A stretch of DNA of 64,000 bases from Rikenellaceae bacterium (GTDB lineage Bacteria > Bacteroidota > Bacteroidia > Bacteroidales > Rikenellaceae): NCBI GenBank assembly GCA_009783565.1, contig WRDF01000010.1, positions 21,023 through 85,022 on the forward strand. The letters are read 5' to 3'. The translations under genes and the position numbers were made by a program. The first letter of the stretch is position 1, and each line of letters starts with the position of its first letter. The notes beneath the pieces are model-generated. The model ran no database searches and was not told the DNA's origin. It saw nothing but the letters and a program-made list of their open reading frames with translations. Of the stretch, positions 38,993-50,472 are shown in pieces.

Positions 38993-38996
<4 letters not shown>
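38376..38996 (+). CDS. ntpD: V/A-type ATP synthase subunit D
   Basis: The 206-residue central-stalk (rotor) subunit. It is largely two long helices forming an antiparallel coiled coil: the N-terminal part FQYNKTSLGELDKQLKMRRKALPTIKSKE and the C-terminal part KKTTQKVNLYEKVQIPGFQEAILKIKRFLEDEE. The YEKVQIPG turn is a family mark. Its TGA overlaps the ATG of subunit I. Confidence 0.93.
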
Positions 38997-41318
<2,322 letters not shown>

Positions 41319-41327
41319 GTTGTTTTC

Positions 41328-42407
41328 ATGGCAAAGACGGGTGGTGCGGACTTCCGGAGCACGGTGACGGCGTTCGGGCAGATCGGTCGCGACATCGATG
41401 CGCGGCGGTTTGCACCCGTGTATTTGCTAATGGGCGATGAGGCATACTTTATCGATGCGCTTGCCGAGAGGTTGGCGGAAGAAGTATTACCTGGTGAGGC
41501 GGAGCGCGCTTTCAGCCGAATCGTAGCGTACGGGAAGGACAGCTTGTCGGGCGATATAGTTAATTTTGCGCGGCAGCGGCCTATGATGGGCGAGCGTCAG
41601 GTGGTCATAGTGCGTGGGGCCCAGCAACTTAAAAAGCTGGACGATCTGTCGGTGTACGTGAAGTCGCCCTCGCCGTCGACGGTGCTGGTATTGTGCCACA
41701 AGGAAAAATCTGTCGATAAGCGCACCGCGCTCTTCAAGCATATAAAAGAGCATGGGGTGGTTTTCGAATCGGTGCGGCCGCGCGATTACGAGATCGGCGC
41801 GTGGCTGGGCGAACTGGTCCGCTCGAAAGGGCTGGCGATCGAACCCCGCGCGCTCGGAATGCTCACGGAGCATCTCGGCGTAGAGATAACGCGCATCTCG
41901 AACGAATTGGACAAGTTGGTAACGTTCTTGCCTGCGGGAACGGCTACCATCACGGCTGACCACGTGGAGCGCAACGTCGGCATCAGCAAGGAATTCAACA
42001 ATTTCGAGCTTACGCGCGCCCTGAGCGAACGTAACATGGGACGCGCGCTACTTATCGCTGAGCACTTCGCGCATAATCCCAAGGAATGGTATGCCACAAC
42101 GCTCGGCGTTATGTTCACTCATTTTCAGCGCATTTTTTTGTTGAACTACCAGCGATGGCTGGTGCAAAAAAAAGGTACGCCGATGCCGTCGGATGCCGAT
42201 CTGGCACGGATGCTGAGGCTCACGTCCACGTATTTCTTGGATGAATATAAGACGGCGGCGGCGGGTTATCCGAATCGAAAAGTCTTCGCGATACTCGGAC
42301 TGATTCGCGATTACGACATGCGCGGCAAAGGGATGGGTGGCGGCGATGTCACGAAAGGCGAACTGCTGCGCGAATTATTACTGAAAATTTTTATAGCACC
42401 CGCGTGA
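41328..42407 (+). CDS. holA: DNA polymerase III subunit delta
   Basis: A 359-residue clamp-loader subunit that opens the sliding clamp. It has the HolA start DARRFAPVYLLMGDEAYFIDALAERL, the ERQVVIVRGAQQLKKLDDLSVYV segment and LGVEITRISNELDKLVTFL. A C-terminal collar domain completes it. It starts 9 bp after the last ATPase gene, and its TGA overlaps the GTG start of the next gene. Confidence 0.93.
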   Translation: MAKTGGADFRSTVTAFGQIGRDIDARRFAPVYLLMGDEAYFIDALAERLAEEVLPGEAERAFSRIVAYGKDSLSGDIVNFARQRPMMGERQVVIVRGAQQLKKLDDLSVYVKSPSPSTVLVLCHKEKSVDKRTALFKHIKEHGVVFESVRPRDYEIGAWLGELVRSKGLAIEPRALGMLTEHLGVEITRISNELDKLVTFLPAGTATITADHVERNVGISKEFNNFELTRALSERNMGRALLIAEHFAHNPKEWYATTLGVMFTHFQRIFLLNYQRWLVQKKGTPMPSDADLARMLRLTSTYFLDEYKTAAAGYPNRKVFAILGLIRDYDMRGKGMGGGDVTKGELLRELLLKIFIAPA

Positions 42408-43237
42408 GTTTTCAGGTGATGAAAGGCGATTTGGTAAGCATCGATGGGATGGTGGTGGCATTCGGCGAGGCAGGGTTTTCGCCCGATGCGCTGCTCGCGA
42501 CCAATTTCGTATACCAAAAACTGCACGCGCTCGCGCGGCGGCCGTTACACGTGGAATGGGCCGCAGAGATCGCCGAACGTTCTGCCGAGTCGCTTTACGG
42601 ACGGCGCGCAGGTCTTACGTCGCAATCGCTTGAAAATGAGATATATGCCCTGCTCGAAGCCAATCGTTATCCGCCGCATGGAAGTGCGTTTGCGTCGCTG
42701 TATCTCGTGCCGGACGGCGAGAAGTTCATAAGGCTGCTTAGTTGTGAGCGGCAGATGGTTTTTAAGGGATATGCGCTGACGACGGGAGTGCGGTGTCTCG
42801 TGGTGTCGTATGAACCGCCGCTCGCGCATCACAAAACGGCAGCGTCACTTGCAATGCACTCGTACACGGCCGGCTATGCGCGTCGCAAGAGTTTCGATGC
42901 CGCGTTGGCTGAGAGTGCGGCGGGTGTGCTGACCGGACTTGGCGAATGGCCGGTGTTCGCTATCGTGGGCGATAAGGCTTTCACGCCTTCACTCGCCGAC
43001 GGCGTACCCGACAGCGTCGAACGCCGGCTCGGTATTGCCGCGTGCACGGAGGCCGGACTTATCGTATGTGAACACGCGCTAACGTTCAGCGATACAGCTG
43101 ATTACGACGAACTTTTTGCTCTGACGCCTCAGGGTATAACAAGCATCTGTCAGCTCGTTCGCGATGGGCGCTCGTCGCGCGCGCTTCCCCATTCCATGGC
43201 GAAAAATGTTCTGGCGCACATGCGCACACATGTGTGA
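42404..43237 (+). CDS. Aminotransferase class IV-like protein
   Basis: A 277-residue protein starting at GTG 42404 (MSFQVMKGDLVSIDGMVV), overlapping the holA stop. The two-domain class IV (BCAT/PabC-fold) plan is visible: a candidate Schiff-base lysine in HHKTAASLAMHSYTAGYARR (about residue 146), then GVLTGLGEWPVFAIVGDKAFTPSLADGVPDSVERRLGI, and DYDELFALTPQGI. The usual E-x-x-x-x-N-x-F and GITR motifs are altered (LGEWPVFAI, GVPDSV), so activity and substrate are uncertain. Coupling to holA is probably just operon packing. Confidence 0.65.
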   Translation: MSFQVMKGDLVSIDGMVVAFGEAGFSPDALLATNFVYQKLHALARRPLHVEWAAEIAERSAESLYGRRAGLTSQSLENEIYALLEANRYPPHGSAFASLYLVPDGEKFIRLLSCERQMVFKGYALTTGVRCLVVSYEPPLAHHKTAASLAMHSYTAGYARRKSFDAALAESAAGVLTGLGEWPVFAIVGDKAFTPSLADGVPDSVERRLGIAACTEAGLIVCEHALTFSDTADYDELFALTPQGITSICQLVRDGRSSRALPHSMAKNVLAHMRTHV

Positions 43238-43316
43238 TTTCCGACTCTGTCATCCCTCTGTTCAGCGTTTGGAATAACGAAAACAACCGGCAGGCTGTGG
43301 AAGACAAACGCGTCTG

Positions 43317-45557
43317 TTAATTCTTCTCGATAAAGTATTTCTGTGATTTTAGCAGGTTGCGCGATTGGAGCACCATGTTCTTCGTCTCGTTCAGAATGTT
43401 GAGATAAAGCATACTCGTCTTCGTGCTCGACTGCTTCGATTTGATGCGCCGCAGCTGGTTCTTTATCGCGTCGTCTATGGCCTCGAACAACTGGTCGCGC
43501 ATACGCATCACGCGGTCGATCTCCTCGAAATCGTTCGTCGAAAGCATCGTATTGATGTGGTCATAGATCGCCGAAACCTCGTTGTTGATGCCCATAAGGT
43601 CGTTCACCTGCTCTTTCGACAGCCCCTCGTGGTGGTTGTTTATATGCTCGAAACTCGGGCGCGTTATGTGGACGAGCGCTTTGGTCATCTCGCTCATGTA
43701 ATCGACGACCTGCACGTAATAGTAGCCGTGCTCGATGTAGTGATACTGCAATTTCTGCAACGTGGGCATAACTTCGTACTTGCGTTCACGCGCGGCATAG
43801 AACAACTCGTTCGAGTCGCGCACCGTCTTACGGAGCACCCGGCGGTCTTCGTTGAAAATGCCGACGATAGTCTCTTTGTATATCTCCGTCGCTTTGTACA
43901 TCGTGCCACTCACATCGGCTATGCACGCGTTCACGATCTCGGCGGCTTCCCGCGTGTGCTTTTTGTTGTCATGTACGCTCTCGATGTGTTTGGTCTCGCG
44001 GTGCTTCTTATGCACGCGGTTGCTGTGAATAAAGATGTAGATGCACAGCACGACCATCGCCGCTACGGCTATCACCCCGCCCCACATCAGCAGCAGCGTC
44101 ACGCCGAAACCCAGCGCTGTGGCCACAATAGCCGTTACGAAACATCCGGAGATCACCGTCAGAACACCCGTGATGCGATAGACCGCGCTCTCGCGTCCCC
44201 ATGCCCTGTCGGCCAGCGAAGTGCTCATCGCCACCATGAACGTAACGTAAGTCGTCGAAAGCGGAATCCTCATCTGCGTCGCTATGGATATCAGGATCGA
44301 TGCCACCGTAAGGTTCACCGTGGCGCGGATCATATCGAACGGCGCTTTATGCCGTGCCTCTTCCTCGGTCGGTCTCAGGGGCAGGAATCGGCGGTCGAGA
44401 AAGCGCAGCACCGATCTGGGTATTGCCTTTTCCACCGCTTTATTGGTCTGAATAGCTGCGCGCACCATCGAACGCGACATCATCGTCGAACCGAAACGTT
44501 CGGGTCCGTCGTCCTGCTTTGCGAGGTTGATCTCGGTGTCCGTCACCGACTGCGCTTTCTTCGATTTCCACAGCGTGATGACCATGATCGCCCCCGCGAT
44601 GAGCATAAAAACGTAGTTCATCTGCACCGGTTCCATCAGTCGGCCCATCATCGTGCTCGCTCCTTCGGGAGAGGCAGAGGCGAGCAGATAACCGTCATAG
44701 CCTGCCATCGGCACACCGATGAAATTCACAAGGTCGTTCCCCGCAAAAGCCATTGCCAGCGAGAATGTACCCACGAGGATCGTGACGCGCAGGATATTGA
44801 TTCGCAGCACGTGCTGGAACAGGGCCATCACCGCGCTGCACATCAGCCATAACACCAACAGCGATAGCCATAGGTGGTCATGTACCATGTTCATAAATTC
44901 GACACTGATAAGTCCCGACGATTTCAGCCCTTTGAACAGCGCAAAATAAACTATCGATGCGAACGCCATTCCGCACCATAGATAGCCGAAATTCCGGAAT
45001 ACTTTCTTATATCGAAAAGTAAATATGATGCGCGTTATGTACATCAGCACCGCACCGCCGATAAATGCGAGTACCACCGAGAGCAGAATCCCCGAAACTA
45101 TGACCAGCGTGCTGCCGGAGTTGATGAAGTCCGACAGGTTGTTCACCGTGAGCGAGTCGCTCTGTACTATCTTATACGTCGCTGCCGCCAGGCCCGCACC
45201 AAGAAGACCAAATATCAAAGACACCGTCGTCGAGGTCGGCAGTCCGAATGTGTTGAAAAAATCCAACAGTATCACGTTCGCAAACATCACCCCCAAAAAG
45301 AGCATGACCAGCTCCGAGAACATGAACTCCGACGGGTAGAAAACCCCGCTTCGCGCGATCTCCATCATGCCGCTCGACGTGAGCGTGCCGATCATGATAC
45401 CGGCCGATGCGAACGCCATTATAACCCAGCGCGACGAAACCTTCGACCCGAACGCCGAGTTCAAAAAATTCACCGCATCGTTGGCGACTCCCACAATAAG
45501 GCTCATCACGGCCAACGCCAGCAACACTCCGAGAATCAAGACATAAATAGTGTCCAT
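43317..45557 (-). CDS. PiT-family inorganic phosphate transporter with PhoU-like tail
   Basis: A 746-residue phosphate permease. The N-terminal PHO4 signature (VGVANDAVNFLNSAFGSKV) and the second internal repeat (SLAMAFAGNDLVNFIGVPMAGYD) flank about ten or more membrane helices. A soluble C-terminal part (about residues 530-746) is helical and resembles a PhoU-type regulator domain (TMYKATEIYKETIVGIF, NELFYAARERKYEVMPTLQ). PiT-PhoU fusions are common in Bacteroidetes. Transcribed alone; a repeat lies upstream. Confidence 0.92.
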   Translation of the reverse strand: MDTIYVLILGVLLALAVMSLIVGVANDAVNFLNSAFGSKVSSRWVIMAFASAGIMIGTLTSSGMMEIARSGVFYPSEFMFSELVMLFLGVMFANVILLDFFNTFGLPTSTTVSLIFGLLGAGLAAATYKIVQSDSLTVNNLSDFINSGSTLVIVSGILLSVVLAFIGGAVLMYITRIIFTFRYKKVFRNFGYLWCGMAFASIVYFALFKGLKSSGLISVEFMNMVHDHLWLSLLVLWLMCSAVMALFQHVLRINILRVTILVGTFSLAMAFAGNDLVNFIGVPMAGYDGYLLASASPEGASTMMGRLMEPVQMNYVFMLIAGAIMVITLWKSKKAQSVTDTEINLAKQDDGPERFGSTMMSRSMVRAAIQTNKAVEKAIPRSVLRFLDRRFLPLRPTEEEARHKAPFDMIRATVNLTVASILISIATQMRIPLSTTYVTFMVAMSTSLADRAWGRESAVYRITGVLTVISGCFVTAIVATALGFGVTLLLMWGGVIAVAAMVVLCIYIFIHSNRVHKKHRETKHIESVHDNKKHTREAAEIVNACIADVSGTMYKATEIYKETIVGIFNEDRRVLRKTVRDSNELFYAARERKYEVMPTLQKLQYHYIEHGYYYVQVVDYMSEMTKALVHITRPSFEHINNHHEGLSKEQVNDLMGINNEVSAIYDHINTMLSTNDFEEIDRVMRMRDQLFEAIDDAIKNQLRRIKSKQSSTKTSMLYLNILNETKNMVLQSRNLLKSQKYFIEKN

Positions 45558-45600
45558 GTTCTTCTTATCTTACTTGTGTTAAGGGTGTTTTCTATAAATT

Positions 45601-45634
45601 CGGTCATCCGGACAGGCCGGAAAACACACGCGTG
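45601..45634 (+). repeat. CACGCGTG palindrome with GGACAGGCCGGAAAA linker
   Basis: CGGTCATCCGGACAGGCCGG, AAAACA and CACGCGTG (45627-45634). This is the right module of the composite repeat without a preserved left arm. It faces away from the PiT start and towards the rplS 3' end. Confidence 0.65.
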
Positions 45635-45644
45635 AGCAAAACAA

Positions 45645-45679
45645 AAAACGCACACCCACATAGAATGGAAATGCGTTTT
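45645..45679 (-). terminator. Terminator of rplS
   Basis: On the minus strand AAAACGCA (45672-45679) pairs with TGCGTTTT (45645-45652), followed by TTGTTTTG. It lies about 120 bp past the rplS stop, beyond the duplicated rplS tail. Confidence 0.7.
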
Positions 45680-45714
45680 ATTACATAATACGTCAGTCGG
45701 TTAGCGCGTTCTTC

Positions 45715-45744
45715 TTACGACTGCTGCTTCTTAACCGGCGGTCG
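45715..45744 (-). repeat. Duplicated 3' tail of rplS
   Basis: On the minus strand CCGCCGGTTAAGAAGCAGCA then GTCGTAA spells the codons PPVKKQQS-stop. This repeats the end of rplS ([12 protein letters not shown], about 45803-45830) with several silent differences. It is 88 bp downstream of the real stop and in another frame, so it is not read as part of L19. Confidence 0.65.
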
Positions 45745-45802
45745 CTATGGCGACACCAAGATAGCGAAAACGTCAGCGCACACACGCCCGAAAAAGTCGC
45801 GG

Positions 45803-46174
45803 CTAACTTTGCTGTTTCTTAACCGGCGCTCTGCGTTCCTTGATGGCGGCCTTTTTGCCCGTGAGTTGGCGCAGATAGAAGATCCGTGCACGGCGCACCA
45901 CGCCGCGCTTATTGACCTCTATCTTTTCGATATGCGGCGAGTAAAGCGGGAAAATGCGCTCCACACCCACGCCGTTGCTGATCTTGCGGATGGTGAACAT
46001 TTTCGTCATACCCGTCCCTTTGATCTGGATAACCACGCCGCGGAAGCTCTGTATACGTTCCTTGCTGCCTTCGACGATTTTATAGGAGACCGTGATCGTG
46101 TCACCGCTGTTGAATTCGGGCAGCTCTTTCTTCTCCCACATCGCCTCTTCGGCGACCCTGATTAAATTGTCCAT
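45803..46174 (-). CDS. rplS: 50S ribosomal protein L19
   Basis: A 123-residue L19, at the 30S/50S interface. Family marks are [51 protein letters not shown] and the RRAKLYYLR-like [21 protein letters not shown]. The basic tail [11 protein letters not shown] is duplicated in part just downstream. It is monocistronic with its own promoter and a leader of about 120 nt. Confidence 0.97.
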   Translation of the reverse strand: MDNLIRVAEEAMWEKKELPEFNSGDTITVSYKIVEGSKERIQSFRGVVIQIKGTGMTKMFTIRKISNGVGVERIFPLYSPHIEKIEVNKRGVVRRARIFYLRQLTGKKAAIKERRAPVKKQQS

Positions 46175-46303
46175 TGCTTTGTTAACTCGTTAGTTACCGT
46201 GCGGAATATTGCGGGCGCCCATGTCCGTTTGCGGGTTTATTCAGGGTCTGTTTTCATGCCCCCCGCCCACTTTTTTCGCAAGAGATTCCCGGCACGCGAG
46301 GGG

Positions 46304-46334
46304 CAAAGGTAAACAGTTTTTTTGAAACCACAAA
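46304..46334 (-). promoter_or_regulatory. rplS promoter
   Basis: On the minus strand TTTG (46331-46334), a 19-bp spacer and TACCTTTG (46304-46311). The predicted leader of about 120 nt (46175-46297) is long for this window and might hold a regulatory structure, but none is obvious. Confidence 0.7.
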
Positions 46335-46338
46335 ATTC

Positions 46339-46414
46339 AATTACGAATTATCAATTACGAATTACGAATTGGCTGACGCATGAGTTCGTAATTCGTAATT
46401 GATAATTCGTAATT
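46339..46414. repeat. Perfect 30-bp inverted repeat downstream of trxA
   Basis: Two perfect 30-nt arms (46339-46368 and 46385-46414) built from AATTACGAATTATCAATTAC units enclose a 16-nt loop. It ends 2 bp before the trxA stop codon and adjoins the rplS -33 box. Shorter pieces of the same sequence occur at about 34319-34335, 35289-35300 and 57812-57822. It probably ends the dnaE-trxA transcript, though it has no GC core. Confidence 0.75.
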
Positions 46415-46416
46415 TA

Positions 46417-46728
46417 TTACAGCAACTTGCCGAGCGCGGCCTCGTATTTTGCTTTGTTCGTCGCACCGACGATTTTCTCGGCCACTGCGCCGTCTTTGAG
46501 AAATATGACGGTCGGGATATTGCGTACCCCGTATTTAATGGCGATGTCATTGTTCTCTTCAATGTCGCATTTGCCGATCATAGCTTTGCCCTCATATTCG
46601 GTCGCGAGTTCTGCGATGAGCGGCTCTACCACTTTGCACGGTCCGCACCACGCTGCGCCGAAATCGATAACTACCGGTTTGCCGCTGTCCAAGAGCTCTT
46701 GAAGGTTGGCCGATGTGATTTTCATCAT
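46417..46728 (-). CDS. trxA: Thioredoxin
   Basis: A 103-residue cytoplasmic thioredoxin with the active site AAWCGPCKVVEPL (about residues 27-39), the conserved IAIKYGVRNIPTVIFLKDG cis-proline region and VGATNKAKYEAAL. No signal peptide. It starts 24 bp after dnaE on the same strand and probably shares its message. Confidence 0.96.
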   Translation of the reverse strand: MMKITSANLQELLDSGKPVVIDFGAAWCGPCKVVEPLIAELATEYEGKAMIGKCDIEENNDIAIKYGVRNIPTVIFLKDGAVAEKIVGATNKAKYEAALGKLL

Positions 46729-46752
46729 AGTCGTAAAGTATTTAATTTAAGT

Positions 46753-49700
46753 TTAATTTAGTGAGTATCTGATACCGGCGTCCTCGCAGAATTGCACGAG
46801 CCGGCCCGAAAGCCCCACGCGCATCGTGCGCGAAAACATTCCCAAAGATACGTTATTTTCCGCATCCGTCACTCTCACGCGCAGTTGAATATTGCCGCCC
46901 TCGGTGGCGCGCAGCTGCTCGGTGAGGCCCGCGACCAGCTCGTCCGTGATCTCATCGACAGGCAATGTCAAAATGATTTCGCGCACCAGCGTCTCCTGTG
47001 CCTCCTGCAACTGCATGATCGACGAGATGCGCGGCTCGACCTCCGCCTCGTTGTAGGAGCGCGGCGTGACCTTGCCGCGAATCATCAAATAATAATCCGG
47101 ATAGAGATATTTGCGGAAGTTCTCGTAATCCTTGCCGAAAAGCGTGAACGTGTACGATCCTTCGTAATCTTCGAGGGTGAGCCGCCCGAACGGCTTGCCC
47201 GTTTTGGTCGTGAGGTTCTGCACGCTGGTGACCATTCCGCACACCACAAAATCCTTGCCGCGCAACTGCGCTGGCTCTTCAAGGTCGGCGACCGACATGT
47301 TGCGGAAGTTTTGGATAAGCGGTTTGTAGTCGTCCAGCGGGTGCGACGAGAGATAAAGTCCCACGACTTCGCGCTCGCGGCCGAGCATTTCAAGCGTCGT
47401 CCACTCAGGTCCCTGCGGCGGTTCGGGTCTGCGGATATCGACCGTCTCGCCTCCGCCGCCGAAAAGGCTCTGCTGTGAGTTGTTCTTTTCGGCTTGCACC
47501 CTCTGGCCGTACCGCATCAGTTGTTCGAGGAACGTCGCTTCGTCGCGCCCGCCTTCGCCGGTCATAAAGAACCGGCAGCGACTCCAACCGCTTATCGCGT
47601 CGAACGCTCCGGCCATCGCAAGGCATTCGAGATTCTTTTTATTCAGAATCTGTAAATTCACCCTCTCCACGAAGTCGTACATCGATGTGAAACGTCCGCC
47701 GCTTCGGCGCTCCTCGACCAAATGCTTTACCGCCGCCTCGCCCACGCCTTTCACTGCCGCCAATCCGAACCGCACGTTGCCCTCCGCGTCGGCCGCGAAA
47801 CGGTGGATGCTCTCGTTCACGTCCGGCCCCATCACGCGGATACTCATCCGGCGGCACTCGTCCATGAAAAAACTAAGTTTTTTCATGTCGGAACTGTTGC
47901 GGCTCAGCAGCGCGGCCATGAACTCCGACGGGTAATTCGCTTTGAGCCATGCCGTCTGGTACGACACGTATGCGTAGCACGTCGAGTGAGATTTATTGAA
48001 TGCGTAGGCCGCAAAAGCCTCCCAATCGCTCCATATCTTGTCGCTGACTTTGAGGTCGTGTCCCCTTGCCGCCATGCCCTCGATGAACTTCGGTTTCAGT
48101 TTGTCGAGCACCGCTTTCTGTTTCTTGCCCATCGCCTTGCGCAACGCGTCGGCCTCGCCGCCCGTGAACCCCGCAAGTTTTTGCGACAGAAGCATCACCT
48201 GCTCCTGATAGACCGTGATGCCATACGTGTCGGCCAGATACTCCTCCATTTCGGCGATGTCGTAAGCCACCGCCTCTGCGCCGTGTTTGCGCGCGACGAA
48301 GCTCGGAATATACTCCATCGGGCCGGGTCGGTACAAGGCGTTCATTGCAATGAGGTCTTCGAAACGGTTGGGCTTCAACGCGCGCAGGTATTTCTTCATC
48401 CCCGCCGACTCGAACTGGAACAACCCCGTCGTATCGCCGCGGCTGTACAATTCATAGGTCAGCGGATCGTCCAGCGGGATGGCGTCGATGTCTATTCGCT
48501 TGCCGCGCACATGTTCGACGTTGTCGAGCGCATCTTTTATCACCGACAGAGTACGCAGGCCCAGAAAATCCATCTTTATCAACCCTACGCTCTCGATGAG
48601 TGTTCCCTCGAACTGTACCACGTTTATGTCCTTGCCCGTCTCTTTGTCGCGCGTTATCGCCATCGGCGCGAAGTTCTCGATGTCGTCGGGCGCGATGACC
48701 ACCCCGCACGCGTGGACGCCCGTCTGGCGCACCGACCCTTCGAGCTTCTCGGCATATTTCAATGTGTCGCGCACCAGCGTGTTGTCCGAATTGCGCGCTG
48801 CACGCAGGTCGGGCGACTCCTTGTAAGCGACGTCGAATCCGCTCTCGCCCTTCTCACCGATCAGCCGGTCGGGGACGAGCTTAGCCAGCCGGTCGCTCTC
48901 CGGCAGAGCCAGGCCCTGTACCCTCGCCACGTCGCGGATGGCAAGTTTCGGGGCCATCGTTCCGAATGTAATTATCTGAGCTACACGCTTATTACCGTAT
49001 TTTTGCGTCACGTAGTCCAACACCGCCGCGCGCCCGTCCTCGTCGAAATCGATATCCACGTCGGGCAGCGAGATGCGGTCGGGGTTCAGGAAACGCTCGA
49101 AAAGCAGGTCGTATGCTATGGGGTCTATATTGGTGATTTCCAGACAGTAGGCCACCGCCGATCCCGCTGCCGAACCGCGCCCCGGCCCTACTGCCACGCC
49201 CATCTCACGCGCCGCGCGTATAAAGTCCCACACGATAAGGAAGTAACCCGGATATCCCATCCACTCGATCGTGCCCAGCTCGTATTCGAGCCTTTCGCGT
49301 ATCTTCTCGTCGATTACCGCGCCGTACCGCTTATGCGCGCCCTTATAAGCAAGGTATCGCAGGTACAGATACTGCTCGGCGATGTGCCACCGCTCCTCGT
49401 ATTCAGGGTGGCGCGCAACGAATTCGGCCAGCGACGGCGTTTCCTCGATTTCGCGCCTCAACGCCTCGTCGTCGAATCGGTTGGCGAACGCTTTTCGCAG
49501 TTCCCCCTGATCTATCTCGAACCATTCGGGCAACGGGAACGCCGGCATCAATGGATTGTGGTCGAGCGAATATTCCTCCACTTTCGCGGCGATTTCGAGC
49601 GTCGTCTCCAAAGCCGTCGGCACGTCGTGAAATAATGCCGCCATCTCGTCCGCGCTTTTCAGATATTCCTGAAACGTGTAACGCATACGCGCCGGGTCGT

Positions 49701-50412
49701 TCAGCTCGCGTCCCGTGTTGAGGCATATCAACCGGTCGTGCGCCTCTGCATCCTCCGCCATCACGAAATGTACGTCATTCGTGCATATGTACTTCACGCC
49801 GTGCCTCTCGGCCAACCGCACTATCTCGGCGTTCACCGCCAGCTGGTTCTCGCAAACTTCCTTATCGCGGCGCGGGTCACCGCTGCGGTGCAGCTGCATT
49901 TCGAGATAATAGTCGTCGCCGAATATCCCGCGATATTCCGCCACCACCTTGTCGGCATCGCCTGCGTGGCCGTTCATCACCGCCTGCGCCAGCTCGCCCC
50001 CCAGGCACGCCGAGCAGCAGATAAGCCCCTCGCTCAGCTCGCGCAACAGCGCTTTATCGATGCGCGGCTTGTAGTAGAACCCCTCGATCCACGAGTATGA
50101 TATGAGTTTGGTTAGGTTGTGATAACCCCTCAGGTCTTTGGCCAGCAATATCAGGTGGTCGCCCGCCTTTTCGTCCTTGTCCTTCTCGAATCGGTTTTTC
50201 ACCACATAAACCTCGCACCCGATTATCGGTTTCACGCCCGCCTTCGTCGCTTTTTCGTGGAACTCCTTGACCCCGAACATGTTACCGTGATCGGTGATAG
50301 CCACCGCCTCCATGCCCAATTCCTTCGCGCGTGCCACCAATCCCGTGACCGACGAAGCGCCGTCAAGGATAGAATATTGCGTATGCACGTGCAGATGAAC
50401 GAATCGTGACAT
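46753..50412 (-). CDS. dnaE: DNA polymerase III alpha subunit
   Basis: The 1219-residue replicative polymerase. An N-terminal PHP domain (FVHLHVHTQYSILDGASS, AITDHGNMFG) is followed by the polymerase core with catalytic aspartates in SLPDVDIDFDEDGR, the GPGRGSAAGSAVAYCL motif and TGVHACGVVIAP. Then come the helix-hairpin-helix domain, the OB fold (GMVTSVQNLTTKTGKPFGRLTLEDYEG) and the tau-binding tail. The length is that of dnaE1-type enzymes. Its own promoter lies 20-50 bp upstream. Confidence 0.97.
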   Translation of the reverse strand: MSRFVHLHVHTQYSILDGASSVTGLVARAKELGMEAVAITDHGNMFGVKEFHEKATKAGVKPIIGCEVYVVKNRFEKDKDEKAGDHLILLAKDLRGYHNLTKLISYSWIEGFYYKPRIDKALLRELSEGLICCSACLGGELAQAVMNGHAGDADKVVAEYRGIFGDDYYLEMQLHRSGDPRRDKEVCENQLAVNAEIVRLAERHGVKYICTNDVHFVMAEDAEAHDRLICLNTGRELNDPARMRYTFQEYLKSADEMAALFHDVPTALETTLEIAAKVEEYSLDHNPLMPAFPLPEWFEIDQGELRKAFANRFDDEALRREIEETPSLAEFVARHPEYEERWHIAEQYLYLRYLAYKGAHKRYGAVIDEKIRERLEYELGTIEWMGYPGYFLIVWDFIRAAREMGVAVGPGRGSAAGSAVAYCLEITNIDPIAYDLLFERFLNPDRISLPDVDIDFDEDGRAAVLDYVTQKYGNKRVAQIITFGTMAPKLAIRDVARVQGLALPESDRLAKLVPDRLIGEKGESGFDVAYKESPDLRAARNSDNTLVRDTLKYAEKLEGSVRQTGVHACGVVIAPDDIENFAPMAITRDKETGKDINVVQFEGTLIESVGLIKMDFLGLRTLSVIKDALDNVEHVRGKRIDIDAIPLDDPLTYELYSRGDTTGLFQFESAGMKKYLRALKPNRFEDLIAMNALYRPGPMEYIPSFVARKHGAEAVAYDIAEMEEYLADTYGITVYQEQVMLLSQKLAGFTGGEADALRKAMGKKQKAVLDKLKPKFIEGMAARGHDLKVSDKIWSDWEAFAAYAFNKSHSTCYAYVSYQTAWLKANYPSEFMAALLSRNSSDMKKLSFFMDECRRMSIRVMGPDVNESIHRFAADAEGNVRFGLAAVKGVGEAAVKHLVEERRSGGRFTSMYDFVERVNLQILNKKNLECLAMAGAFDAISGWSRCRFFMTGEGGRDEATFLEQLMRYGQRVQAEKNNSQQSLFGGGGETVDIRRPEPPQGPEWTTLEMLGREREVVGLYLSSHPLDDYKPLIQNFRNMSVADLEEPAQLRGKDFVVCGMVTSVQNLTTKTGKPFGRLTLEDYEGSYTFTLFGKDYENFRKYLYPDYYLMIRGKVTPRSYNEAEVEPRISSIMQLQEAQETLVREIILTLPVDEITDELVAGLTEQLRATEGGNIQLRVRVTDAENNVSLGMFSRTMRVGLSGRLVQFCEDAGIRYSLN

Positions 50413-50432
50413 GATTTTTGCTGTATGGCTAA

Positions 50433-50465
50433 CAAAGGTAAGAATTTTTAATTAATTTTGGCAAA
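50433..50465 (-). promoter_or_regulatory. dnaE promoter
   Basis: On the minus strand TTTG (50462-50465), a 21-bp spacer and TACCTTTG (50433-50440), 20 bp before the ATG. On the opposite strand TAATTTTG (50453-50460) could be the -7 box of the divergent DUF2007-like gene, so the two promoters overlap. Confidence 0.7.
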
Positions 50466-50472
50466 TAACAAA

